Assembly (NCBI RefSeq): GCF_032854445.1
Contig: NC_088295.1
Coordinates: 94,855,805 to 94,919,804, forward strand
Source: Liolophura sinensis
Lineage: Eukaryota; Mollusca; Polyplacophora; Chitonida; Chitonidae
Reading direction: 5' to 3'
Length of the DNA stretch: 64,000 nucleotides
Part shown: positions 11,295 through 22,294 of the stretch, in pieces
Position numbering within the stretch: the first letter of the stretch is position 1
How the letters are laid out: each line of letters begins with the position of its first letter
The notes under the pieces: model-generated
What the model saw: the letters and a program-made list of their open reading frames with translations, nothing else
Told to the model about the DNA's origin: nothing
Database searches by the model: none
Position numbers and translations under genes: made by a program

Positions 11295-13696
11295 TTTGAC
11301 GTAGAAATTCAAAAGAGTATGATTTTAATATGGTACAAGCACTGCTGTTTGAAATCAAAGCTGTTGTTCTTAATACTAACAAAGTTGTTCTTAATACTAG
11401 ATCTGGCAACAATCCCGAGGCTTCTGTCTTCAGAAAAGTTTATTCCTGTTTATTATTCGAGATTACCTTACCAAGTAACTTACGATAAAGCATTCCAATT
11501 CATGAGAGCCGTTTCATCTGCTCATATTATGCGCTTCTAAATCATGATGAAGTACTTGTGGACATTTTCTGCTGAAGTTGATGGGCACCCATGATGAGTA
11601 TGTGGCTGTATAGATCTACACATGTAAAGGCTTAATCAGCTTCAACCACCCCCACCCCCAGCCCTCACGCCCCCGCTTATCACACCCGGACGCCCAAATC
11701 CCATTTCCGCTAAATTATGAAAGTTTTTCCTCAATCTGAAGTGGTCATTACCAATGTGGTCATTACCAATGTAAAGCCTTGCTTAAAACATTCAGCAGAT
11801 CTCATATTATGTACACATAACCGAGCAAACCATCACGTCACACTGCGGCCAGCTATTTCGGTCACGCACCCTAACATATACTAAAGCTTAAAGATACTAT
11901 CCGTTACGGATAACAATTTATATGAGCAGTATAGCTGTGTAAAATGCTATATTTAAATTTTTATATAACCTCTCGACAAGTTGACAAACGCTAATAACCC
12001 CACATATATGCGATAAAATATTATTACATCTGCCAGTCTATGCTTTAGTAGCTTGTCTCAGCTTATTAAATATTTATTACTCATTATATTGAAGCCTATC
12101 TTTTGTCTAATGTTTAATCTGGAACAATAATTCAGTTCGATTCACTAGACAATATAGACTGACGATGTGACAATGGGGGCACACAACTACAAAGCTGGAC
12201 TCACCACCGGCAGAATTTTACCAGTTCCTTATCCCCGTTTTCTTCAGTCACTTGGTACAGCTTTACTTAGATCACATATATCACTTGTGAAGTGCCAAAA
12301 TCACTGATTACACGAAAAACATGTGTTAAATGTATACGTGTTTTAAAATAATTACTATATGTGAAGCTTTAATTATTCAGAAGAAATATAACGAATATTA
12401 TTCTTCTGCTTCTTTTGCTTTTAGTTTTCATATTTTATTTAAGTGTGAAAAATAGACGTGCATTTCTAGAAATCTGAATTCAACACACACATGTATATAC
12501 TTTGAAGCTACAGTACAGCTTACATATTTCTAAGAAAAACTTTTTAGAAAACTTATTCGGCACATACGTATAAACTAAAATAGTATGTGTTTAAAAATTA
12601 AAAGGACTATTTTATATCATACCGCTTTTTTCTGTGGGATTTATATTATCTTTACGCAAAGATATCGACGAAGCTGATCTTGTAATTGCACATGAACACA
12701 TGTATATATATATATGTTAAATTAAACAGCCTGTATTAATAAGAGTCGAAGCAAGGTTGGATGCAGTACAGGTATATACAAACTGACGTGTCTCTTCCTG
12801 GGATAACGGCTGTCATTTTACCGGGCTGAAGTCATCTTGTTTTAAAGTATAATCTGTGACTGTATAGCTATAGATCTGCATTAGATGTAGAATTTTGTGA
12901 AAGATTCGACCGTCCGCTAAATGAACTGAACAAAGCACTTACTTGTATACTTATAACTTGAGCATGAGCTTTACACTAATCTCCTAACCAATCTCTTCTA
13001 CAGTAATCCTCTAACCACTATTCTCTAGTTTATACCATTGGATAAACAGTCCCGAAGACAGTCTTACGCAAGTACAAACACAGATTAGAGTGCGAAGCTG
13101 ATATTCACGCCTTGATGTATACACGTTAGATTATAAGTCCTAATACGCACTGTCGTTTTATGAATTGCAAAGAAATGTAGTCAACATTTAATCCGCACAA
13201 TATTATCCGACCATCATCTAGTTATCAAACATAAAAATAAGTCAAAGAGAAAACAAAATAAAAAATGCATATTTCACGGCTGAATTCCAGGATATTGATG
13301 TCCTCTGCCAATGTCTGCCCCACACTGAACGCTGCTGTTTCTTGTATATTCCGTGCAAAAAGCTTGTGCAAAGGTAGTGGACACTAGATCCACGTAATCA
13401 GGGGATTTTAAGCTAAACTTGGAGCCTTAATCGGAAGGAAAACCAACATTTAGAATTTTACTAATTTACAATATCAGATGTCTGTTATTAGTCTTTTCAA
13501 TTTTTAAAAATACATACATGTGTAAATACATGCACGTGTAGTAGCTCTAAAATGTGTTTACAGCTATACGTAGTTGTCGACATAACTGAGGGGTATACAC
13601 AGAAGGTTGCTGTTCAAGAGTCACCTGAATGCTCAAAACGTGTTACGCCGTTACTCAGCATAAATAACCCTAAGGTACCCTAACTGTCATGTGCTG

Positions 13697-13698
<2 letters not shown>
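11295..13698. other. unique AT-rich sequence, no gene seen
   Basis: No array, RNA gene or supported exon. A C-rich patch lies at 11645-11695. The 84-codon plus frame at 11286 overlaps the MITE edge and is not credible. Confidence 0.5.
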
Positions 13699-13745
<47 letters not shown>

Positions 13746-13776
13746 AGTTAATAAAATATAATAGAAATAGAATATA

Positions 13777-13824
<48 letters not shown>
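13699..13824. repeat. two (TA)n microsatellites
   Basis: TA runs at about 13699-13738 and 13780-13824 are separated by 40 bp of AT-rich sequence. Confidence 0.95.
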
Positions 13825-13829
<5 letters not shown>

Positions 13830-14308
13830 ATTTTTAAAAAAAGTGTTATTTGGTACATGGTAAAACGAAACGTCAAGTTTTTAAATGATGATGTTTTAAT
13901 GTTTTTCTTGTTTATAAAATTTTTGAATTATGTCACTGTGACACAGTCGTTCATATGATATTCAGATGCTTATCATGATCTGATTATAATAATATTTAAT
14001 AAGGATTAATAATAATTATAATAAGGATTAGCGTTTTAATAAATCAAATAAAATTAAACCTGAAAAGGTAGGAAATAAATGAATACGAAAAACGACATGG
14101 TTTCATCGCAAGTTTACTTTTGCAATCGGTAATAAAGTAAACGCACTGTATTAATTGCTTAAACAAGTATAGAATGAAATCGAGCTGCATTTCAAAATCA
14201 ACTGCCAAGTAATTCGCCAATAATTTCCTTCTGTCTAGCCAAGGTATACACATATGCATGCCTGTTAACATATTCATGAGATGTTTATGTCTGTAGCATT
14301 TCAGCGAT
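13825..14308. other. unique AT-rich sequence, no gene seen
   Basis: The minus open frame at 14044-14277 has no recognised similarity. Confidence 0.4.
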
Positions 14309-14380
14309 GTGATTGGCTGAGGGCTATCCTAGTTGGTTGGACGGCTCGCTGCCCCCTAGGTTTGAGGCAGGGTATAAACC
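14309..14380 (+). promoter_or_regulatory. candidate RNA polymerase II promoter (CCAAT, TATA)
   Basis: An ATTGG box in GTGATTGGCTGA (14309-14320) lies 60 bp upstream of TATAAA (14373-14378) in a locally GC-richer stretch. The predicted start is near 14403. Downstream sequence has the look of a first exon. Confidence 0.35.
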
Positions 14381-14402
14381 TATGCACAGAACAAGCGGCT
14401 TC

Positions 14403-14669
14403 TGGCATTCTTAGACGAGTTGCTACTGTCTGAAAACTCCACAGATTTACAACTGCTTTTTTCTGGAGGCAACGCTATCCTCGTTCAAATATGTCGCTCC
14501 GAGGAAGAGTTGGGACACGTGCCAGCAAGTTACAGAACAATTACAGACTGGACTGAATAGCAACTATCACCTACGATTGCCAAATTCCGATAACCGGGCT
14601 GAAGCACTATGACTTTTTTACACATATTACCATAGTTTGTTCGACTGGCTGCGTACTTTTAATCATCCT
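14403..14669 (+). other. candidate first exon with a 21-codon open frame
   Basis: From the predicted start the sequence runs to CATCCT followed by GTAAGTTG, a strong donor at 14670. An ATG at 14491 opens MSLRGRVGTRASKLQNNYRL and stops at TGA 14554-14556, before the donor. The exon would therefore be non-coding or carry an upstream-type short frame. No family is recognised. A possible downstream exon begins at 15131 behind TTCTATATTTCAG (frame CLVTNCTELHASY...), but the link is not demonstrated. Confidence 0.25.
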
Positions 14670-14675
14670 GTAAGT

Positions 14676-15820
14676 TGTTTTAAATGTTATTATGCCCCAA
14701 AATATTGGAGCGAATGAGTTGATGATTGTCTGCAGATCCACTGTTGCACGACCTCTACTAGAACTTTGCCTTTTCTTTGAGAGAGTTTACTTTTTGTAGA
14801 AGAAGCAGTTAAAATCCTCACCCCTACACCTCACCAAAGTCTGACATCCCCCATCACTGTACCGATGGCAGTAACTTAGAATAAACGTGAAGGGTTGCTT
14901 ATGTAAAACAATACCGGCCGAAATGCTGAGAAATTTGGTGTTGAGATATGTGGGAAGAGTTTAAGACGACTCGATATTAAGTGCGCTTCACACAATTTAA
15001 CGAGCAGTTAATAAATATCTCGATCTATTTTCGATAAATCGCTCGTCCCCAGAATTAGCTGCTCGTGACTGTCTTTTAATGCACACCCCCTTACTGTCCT
15101 CGGCAGGCATTATTAGCTTCTATATTTCAGTGTCTGGTTACAAATTGCACAGAACTGCATGCATCGTACAGAAACAAGATGCTAGGCAATGTTAACGCGT
15201 CGGAGATCGCTGGAACTCCCGCGTGACTGCAAGGTTAACACTATATTGTCTCGTGAGACAGGATAGGAACTGGGGGCAGTTGGGTTATCTTTGGGTTAGG
15301 TCCTACATCTGCGCCCCCATGGATCACCATTCATTTGACCAGGCCATTTAGTGTTTGACATTTCTTATACTCGCGTGTCGAAAGAAAATAGCCAAGGCAC
15401 GGACTTACGGAAATGGAGCACACTCAGGTAGCAGGCCTCACTAGGAAGCCTTAGACCAAGATTCCCAATACGTCCTTCCGAGCCAGGTCACGCGCACTAC
15501 TCTAGGACAAGTGAAAGCGGAGGGGAGGATGGAGGGGGTTCTAATGGGAAAATATAATACCCGTGCACATGGAAAGACTATAAATATGGCATGGAATTTC
15601 CACTTTATTCCGATTTCAAACTGTAATAAACCTCCACCTCCTCCTCAAACTTTGCCTCAGGGCAAATTCAGAAAAATAAATGACCTGTACAGTGCTTCTT
15701 GGGGCAAGAAGGTCACACAGACATCGTTGCGCAAGCGGTAAAGGTACCCCAAACACCCATTTGGCTCAAGTTTGCTTTCTCGCTGGTTATGCAACCAAAT
15801 GATTATATTGGTTGCTGTCA
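14676..15820. other. unique sequence, one possible exon
   Basis: A good acceptor (TTCTATATTTCAG, ending at 15130) precedes a 31-codon frame closing with TGA at 15224-15226. The 76-codon frame at 15511-15741 starts with GTG and has no recognised similarity. Confidence 0.25.
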
Positions 15821-15821
15821 T

Positions 15822-16026
15822 CAACATGATTACATCATGATTGTTGTTACTACCATGATTACATCATGATTGTTGTTACTACCATGATTACATCATGATT
15901 GTTGTTACTAACATGATTACATCATGATTGTTGTTACTAACATGATTACATCATAATTGTTGTAACTAACATGATTACATCATGATTGTTGTTACTAACA
16001 TGATTACATCATGATTGTTGTTATGA
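15822..16026. repeat. 29-bp minisatellite with hairpin unit
   Basis: Seven units of CATGATTACATCATGATTG plus TTGTTACTAA. Each contains the perfect inverted repeat CATGAT-TAC-ATCATG. Confidence 0.95.
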
Positions 16027-16432
16027 TAAACGGAAATAAATATACGGAATAACAATTGCACATATAAATGTGACTATGCCGCTAACCCAATTGGTTTTCG
16101 AGAAAAATTAATAATAAGACAACATCTTCACTTAATAAAAGACCAAGAAAAATGTATCGTCCATTACTGTTCGAGCATAGGTTTGTTAGACAAATGTGCT
16201 CAGAGATGTTGAGCTAGAAGACCGAGCATAGGTTTGTTAGTCAAATGTGCACACAGCTGTAGAGTTAGGAGATCGGTTTAGATGAAATGATGGACAGAGT
16301 TCCACAATAAGTAAATAGAGCACATACAGGCTCAATGCGTTAGTGATGAACACATGATTGGTTGTGACGGTGACATGGTTGGTTGTGGATGGCACGTGAC
16401 TGGCTGTGACAGACACCTGATTGAACGGCTAT
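16027..16432. other. unique spacer with short degenerate repeats
   Basis: Two imperfect copies of GAGCATAGGTTTGTTAG sequence (about 16174 and 16222) and degenerate TGATTGGTTGTGAC-type repeats at 16352-16425. No gene. Confidence 0.5.
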
Positions 16433-16724
16433 GTGCAGGTGCAAATTTATGAACAGGGGCATTTTATAGGTGCATTGTAATGTAAACGTTCATTGTGGCA
16501 GGTGCAAAGTTATGAAACAGGGGCAATGTTCAGGTGCACTCTAATGTAAACGGCGAGTGTGCAGGTGCAAAGTTATAAACAGGGGCATTGTTCAGGTGCA
16601 CTCTAATGTAAATGGCCCATTGTGCAGGTGCAAAGTTATGAACAGGGACATTGTATAGGTACATTGTAATGGGGTAAACGGCCATTGTGCAGGTGCAAAG
16701 TTATGAACTGGGGCATTGTATAGG
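16433..16724. repeat. 62-bp minisatellite, left part
   Basis: Units begin GTGCAGGTGCAAAGTTATGA and contain ACAGGGGCATTGT; the period is 62-65 bp. The array is interrupted at 16725 by a SINE and resumes at 17114. Confidence 0.92.
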
Positions 16725-17113
16725 GGATGTGAGTGAGTGAGAGAGTGAGTGAATGCTTGGGGTTTAACATCGCTCTTAACAATTTTTCATTCATATGACG
16801 AGGAGACCTTAGAATGTATGTAATGTGCCTCCTTGTTTGCAGACCGGATTTCCACGCTCTTTTATTTAGTGCTGCTTCACTGAGACCACTTAGCTAAGGC
16901 AAGTAAGTCGCCCCGACCGAGCCATTATACTGGTACGGGCCCAAACCAGTCGTTGCACTATCCCCTTCATGCTGAACGCCTAGCGAGGAAGTTACAACTT
17001 CCTCTTTTAAAGTCTTTAGTCGACTTAGTTAAATTGTTACTCGACCAAGGATTGACCCTGGATCTACCGCTCCCGAAGCGGACGCTCTACCAACTGTGCT
17101 ATTGGGGCCGGTC
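16725..17113 (-). mobile_element. tRNA-derived SINE inserted in a minisatellite
   Basis: Read on the minus strand it starts GACCGGCCCCAATAGCACAG. A perfect A box, TAGCACAGTTG, lies at 17101-17091 and a B-box-like GGGTCAATCC at 17058-17049, the internal RNA polymerase III promoter of a tRNA-derived head. It ends in a (TCAC)n-type tail at 16726-16750. ATAGG is present on both sides (16720-16724 and 17114-17118), a likely 5-bp target duplication, and the host 62-bp unit resumes in register. I recognise this type of element as widespread in molluscs from memory; no family name is claimed. Confidence 0.88.
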
Positions 17114-17390
17114 ATAGGTGCACTCAAATGTAAACGTTCATTGTGCAGGTGCAAAGTATGAACAGGGGCATTGTTCAGGTGCACTCTAATGTAAACGTTC
17201 ATTGTGCAGGTGCAAAGTTATGAACAGGGGCATTGTTCAGGTGCACTCTAATGTAAACGTTCATTGTGCAGGTGCAAAGTTATGAACAGGGGCATTGTTC
17301 AGGTGCACTCTAATGTAAACGTTCATTGTGCAGGTGCAAAGTTATGAACAGGGACATTGTATTTGGGCATTGTAATGTAATAATATTATG
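17114..17390. repeat. 62-bp minisatellite, right part
   Basis: Continuation of the array broken by the SINE. GTGCAGGT recurs at 17143, 17204, 17266 and 17328 (62-bp period). These units are more homogeneous than those left of the SINE. Confidence 0.92.
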
Positions 17391-17631
17391 TAAGTAATTT
17401 AACGAGCCAGGCATTGAACATGAACTGATATGTACACAGTGAAGAACATCGAACTGTATATGGGGACAGCGATGAACACAGCATGTATATGTGCACATGG
17501 GTGCTCTTTTGCGTCCCATAATCTAGAAATTGCTGACATATCCTATATTAGGCGAACATGAGACGTCTTAGCAAGGACATTACTAAGGAACACAAAAAAT
17601 GTGGGTCCTAATAGTCCTGGTGTAGTTCATA
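17391..17631. other. spacer with degenerate repeat remnants
   Basis: Phrases such as GATGAACACAGCATGTATATG recall the flanking arrays. No gene. Confidence 0.5.
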
Positions 17632-18003
17632 GTAAACACTTCATTACATAAATGTATGGTGATGACGTGACCATGTAAGAACGCGTAAGTGAACACGTCA
17701 TTACATAAATGTATGGTGATGAACGTGACCATGTAAGAACGCGTAGTGAACACGTCATTACATAAATGTATGGTGATGAACGTGACAATGTATGAACGCG
17801 TAGTGAACACTTCATTACACAAATGTGTGGTAATGAACGTGACCATGTAGTGAACACTTCATTACATAAATGTATGGTGATGAACGTGACCATATATGAA
17901 CGCATAGGGAACATTTCATTACATAAATGTATGGTGATGAACGTGACAATGTATGAACGCATAGGGAACACTTCATTACATAAATGTATGGTGTATGAAC
18001 GTT
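17632..18003. repeat. 57-bp minisatellite
   Basis: Six to seven units built on TCATTACATAAATGTATGGT and GATGAACGTGACCATGTA, with period 56-58 bp. Overlapping open frames on both strands come from the array. Confidence 0.92.
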
Positions 18004-18100
18004 ATATTGCATAGATTCATAGTTATGATCAGCTGATTTTGTAAATTCACATTGATGGACATTGCATCAATGTTCACAGCAGGGCATTGTAAAATGTATT

Positions 18101-18340
18101 GTATTGTATATGTGCATAGTGGTGAATAGGGGCTTGTATATGTGCATAGTGATGAACAGGGGGTTGTATATGTGCATAGTGATGAACAGGGGGTTGTATA
18201 TGTGCATAGTGATGAACAGGGGGTTGTATATGTGCATAGTGATTAACAGGGGGTTGTATATGTGCATAGTGATGAACAGGGAGTTGTATATGTGCATAGT
18301 GATCAACACAGCATTGTATAGATGTATAGTGATGAACAAG
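18101..18340. repeat. 30-bp minisatellite
   Basis: Eight units of TATGTGCATAGTGATGAACA plus GGGGGTTGTA with an exact 30-bp period. The 10-codon translation repeat in the 140-codon plus frame is the array itself. Confidence 0.95.
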
Positions 18341-18792
18341 CCTTGTATTACTTTTAATAATGAAGTCTGGGCATCACCAAGTAAATGCGAAAGATTTCTC
18401 AAGCTTTCGATCCTTATGACGGATCCCCATGACGGATCATTACTTAGTTTAACATATATGTATATTATGTACTTCACCGAGTAAAGACAAGGAACCGTTA
18501 CTTTGGACCAGTGTGTACATGTAATACTGAGCAAGGTCATTCATAAGTATGCGATGGACACCAAGAGCGTCCGTTGGGTCAGTGGTATGGGGCATTTAAG
18601 TTGCCATAATTCAAGCATTTGTTAAATCCCATAAATGAGGGAAGTGGACAAGAGGTAGCTATCACACTCTCATAGTTCCTCTGAATTTTGTCTCCATGTT
18701 GTAGGTTGTTTTTTTTTTCACTTTCACGTCCAGACGCTTGGCAAGGATCTGCCGATGTATTTTAGTTTTATCCTGTAATAAACTTGTCACGC
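18341..18792. other. unique spacer, no gene seen
   Basis: Non-repetitive. Nothing recognisable. Confidence 0.5.
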
Positions 18793-19571
18793 TGCTATAG
18801 GTATAGAGTAGTTCGCGGGTCATGCAATGGGTATACTGTAATTCGCGGGTCCTACTATAGGCATACTGTAATTCCCTGGGCATGCTATAGGTATACAGTA
18901 ATTTGTGGGCCATGCTATAGGCATACAGTAATTCTCGGGTCATACAATAGGCATACTATAATTCGCGGGTCATACTATAGGCATACAGTAATTCGCGGGT
19001 CATACTGTCGCATACAGTATTTCCCGGGTCATGCAATAGGTATACAGTAATTCACGGGTTATGCAATAGTTATACAGTAATTCGCGGGTCATACTGTAGG
19101 CATACCGTAATTCGCAGGTCATGCTATAGATATGCAGTAATTCGCAGGTCATACTATAGACCTACAGTAATTTGCGGGTCACACTATAGGTATACAGTAA
19201 TTCGCGAGTCATGCTACAGGCGTGCTGTAATTCCCCGGTCATACTGTAGGCATACTGTAATTCGTGGGTCATCCTATAGGCATACAGTAAATCGCGGTTC
19301 ATGCTATAGACATACAGTAATTCGAGGGTCATGCTATAAACATGCTGTAATTCGCGGGTCATGCTATAGGTATACAGTAATTCGAGGGTCATGCTATAGA
19401 CATGCTATAATTCATGGGTCATGCTATAGGTATACAGTACTTCGCGGGTCATGCTAGAAGCATACAATAATTCACGGGCAATGTTACAGGTATACAGTAG
19501 TTCGCATGTCTGCTATATGTATACAGTAATTCGAGGGTCATGCTATAGGAATACTGTAATTCGTGTATGCT
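18793..19571. repeat. 30-bp minisatellite, left part
   Basis: About 26 units of GCTATAGGTATACAGTAATT plus CGCGGGTCAT, with substantial unit-to-unit variation. The array ends abruptly in a retroelement fragment at about 19572 and resumes with related units at 20478. Confidence 0.93.
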
Positions 19572-20105
19572 ATACATATCTCGCCTTGTAACACTTGTTA
19601 GATACTGTGTATTGCGTGACGATTTCAATCAACGTCGTAATTTTGTTACTGAAAAACTAGTGTGTCAAGGATTTTCCATCAAACGTCTTCACTTTAAGTT
19701 CCGTAAAATTTACAAACGCTATGTTGATGATCTGATAGCTTTAAACAATGTTTATAGCTTTACCTGTGAAAGATACATATCTCTACCTTTACCGGATTTC
19801 AAGGAAACTACAGACTCTCCAGATGTTACACGTTATGTGGACTTGTACAAAGACGAAAAGGGTTTTTTGTTACGTCGACTAAACGACAATAAGGATAGTT
19901 TCAGATTGGATTTTATAAATTATCCTTACTTGGAGAAAAATATACCGAAGGCGTATACATATCTCAGCTTGTAGCATTTGTTAGATTCTGTGTGTTCATT
20001 TCAATGAATGTAACCAGTCATTAGTGCAAAAACTAGCGTATCAAAGATATTCCATCAAACGTTTTCACTCTAAAATTTACACCGACAACAGTTTCCTATT
20101 CCTCT
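19567..20105 (+). pseudogene. retroelement reverse-transcriptase fragment, duplicated and permuted
   Basis: The open frame 19567-19974 (135 codons) contains RYVDDLIALNN (YVDD at residues 52-55), the catalytic-type motif of a reverse transcriptase. It is followed by FKETTDSPDV, a DLYKDEKGFL strand and NYPYLEKNIP. These match, in my memory, a retroelement protein common in molluscs and other invertebrates whose order is YIDD block, then NIP...YGVYISQL, then a DFN...EKL...GF...KFY block. Here the last block (residues 3-50, ISRLVTLVRYCV...FRKIYKRY) comes first, fused at a shared 'RY' to the YVDD block. A second copy of the last block follows at 19958-20105 in another frame. The exact retroelement class (Penelope-like or other) is uncertain. 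Not functional: no N-terminal part, and frameshifted at 19955-19975. Confidence 0.6.
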
Positions 20106-20470
20106 TAACCCTGGGCTTATTCCTCGTTTTGAAGAAGATCTTCACGTTGGATATATCAACAGCTGAAATCAAAGGACAACTGAGATATGTATTTTGATTA
20201 TGGACAACCTAAACTGGCATGGTGCCGTACACGATTTATTTCATTCGCCTAGAACATTCCTTGCTTCTTTCCATCATCACTGACTGCTGACGGCCTCTTT
20301 GGAATCCGTGTTAATTTCTTAGTTTATATTCAGGTACTTTTTGAGTTTCTTGATGATTTGTGTTGAATTTTGTTTTGGAGATTTGTCCTGGAACATCCAT
20401 TTTGGCTCATGACTGGTAAACGAATTGAGGCCCCTCTTTTGACGCCTAGATGCTAGTTAAACAACGATTT
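20106..20470 (+). mobile_element. probable 3' remainder of the retroelement
   Basis: Continuous with the second terminal block and bounded at 20478 by the resumed minisatellite. It contains no open frame of note. Its 3' end is placed only by where the array resumes. Confidence 0.4.
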
Positions 20471-20477
20471 GCCGGTT

Positions 20478-20945
20478 CTGGTATAGGTATACAGTGATTC
20501 GTGGGTCACCCTATAGGTATACATTGATTCACGATCACACTGTAGGTTTTACAGTGATTCGCGGGTCACATCATAGGTCTACAGTGATTCGTGGGGCACA
20601 CTATAGGTGTACAGAGATTCACGGGTCACGCTATAGGTGTAGTGATTAGCGGGTCACGCTATAGGTGTACAGTGATTCACGGGTCACGCTATAGGTGTAC
20701 AGCGATTCACGGGTCAAACTATACGTGTACAGTGATTCACAGGTCATGCTTTAGGTGTACAGTGATTCACGGGTCACGCTCTATATGTAGTGATTCACGG
20801 GTCATGTTATAGGTGTACAGTGATTCACGAGTCTCGCTATAGGTGTACAGTGATTCACCGTTCATACTATAGGTGTATAGTGATTCACGAGTCACGCTAT
20901 AGGTGTACAATGATGCAGGGTCACGCTATAGGTGCACAGTGATTT
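20478..20945. repeat. 30-bp minisatellite, right part
   Basis: About 15 units of CTATAGGTGTACAGTGATTC plus ACGGGTCACG. Clearly the same family as 18793-19571 but with its own consensus (GTGTACAGTGATTCAC instead of GTATACAGTAATTCGC). Confidence 0.93.
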
Positions 20946-21540
20946 GTAAAGACCTGCTGCTATTGTATAGAATGTACTTTAGAACAGGATGTGAACTCTG
21001 AAGACAATTTAATGAAATATGTAGTGACCAGCGTGTGGCCTTATGAATGCCCCAGTTCTGTAAAGTTCGTGTTGTTCAAAACACGACGGACCAGAACAAC
21101 AGCTCTATGCTAAGCGTTACGTTCTTGAATGATAACTAGACTATGTTTTATTCTTGCTACCGCAGTTTGCTGTTAAATCAGCTCTGCCACTCTTTCATTC
21201 ATCGTTCATTCACAGCGTTACATTATGGTAACTCGTCCTGCAGTTTTTGGAGTATACATGTATAAATCGCAGACAGATTCAGTGTTCCTCACCATAAAAG
21301 TTGCCTGATGGGAATTTGGGAGGTCTGCCCTCAACCCCATTACATACAAATTGCTGATTTTAAAATCGCTAATGATTCAGGCGGCAATAAAATCATGCTA
21401 CAGACCGAAAGCGATCGGCAGTTTCGACACAGAAATTGCCAGTCCTTCATCTGTTCCAGCTCGCAAGCCGTTTACTTTAATCGACTCAAGTTTGTTGGTT
21501 TGCTCAGGATTTTGTCCTGTTTCACGTACACACTACTTAC
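20946..21540. other. unique sequence, no gene seen
   Basis: Two overlapping plus frames (21308-21544 and 21351-21575) lack recognisable similarity. No splice-supported exon. Confidence 0.4.
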
Positions 21541-21618
21541 CTAGAGTAGTGCTGGGTGAGTGTAGTGTTGGGTGAGTGTAGTGCTTGGTGAGTGTAGTGT
21601 TGGGTGAGTGTAATCCTG
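21541..21618. repeat. 16-bp minisatellite
   Basis: Five units of GTGTAGTGTTGGGTGA and variants. Confidence 0.85.
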
Positions 21619-21739
21619 AGTGGGAAGAGTAAGGCATGTTTCGGCGCCAACAGGGCCAGGCGGATCTCTTTACTCTAAATACAGTTCGATACATAGGCAC
21701 ATGACCCAGCTAGAGGACAACGAAGTCCACATTGCACAG

Positions 21740-22105
21740 TACATGTTAGATCACTCAATACAAGGTCAAAATTGAGGATCATTCAGTACAAGCTTAAAAG
21801 CGAAGATCATCCATTGGGGATCATTCAGTAGAAGCTCAAAAGCGAGGATCATTCAGTGGAAGGCCATAAGCGAGGATCATCCACTGAGGATCATTCAGTA
21901 CAAGGTCATAAGCCAGGGTCATTCAGTGCAAAGCCATAAGCGAGAATCTTTCAGTGCAACGCCATAAGCGAGGATCATTCAGTACAAGGCCATAAGCGAG
22001 GATCATTCAGTGCAAGGCCATAAGCGAGGATAATTCAATACAAGATCAAAAGCGAGGATCATTCAGTGAGGGTCATTCAGTATAAGGGCAGAAATGCAGA
22101 TCATT
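21740..22105. repeat. 28-bp minisatellite, subfamily a
   Basis: Units of CAAGGCCATAAGCGAGGATC plus ATTCAGTA, period about 28 bp with truncated units. First segment of a chain of related 28-bp arrays that continues to 24800. Confidence 0.88.
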
Positions 22106-22294
22106 TAGTATTACAAGGCCAGAATGTTGCCCCTGAGCTTACAAGGCCAGAATATTGCCCTTGAGGTTACAAGGCCAGAATATTGCCCATGAGGTTACAA
22201 GGTCAGAATGTTGTCCATGAGGTTTCAAGGTCAGAATATTGCCCATGAGGTTACAAGGTCAGAATGTTGCCCATGAGGCAACAAGGCCAGAATA
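22106..22294. repeat. 28-bp minisatellite, subfamily b
   Basis: Units of CAAGGCCAGAATATTGCCCA plus TGAGGTTA, about seven copies, joined directly to subfamilies a and c. Confidence 0.9.

Noticed and set aside
15511-15741. 76-codon plus frame
   Set aside because: GTG start, low-complexity Pro run, contains AATAAA; no family seen.
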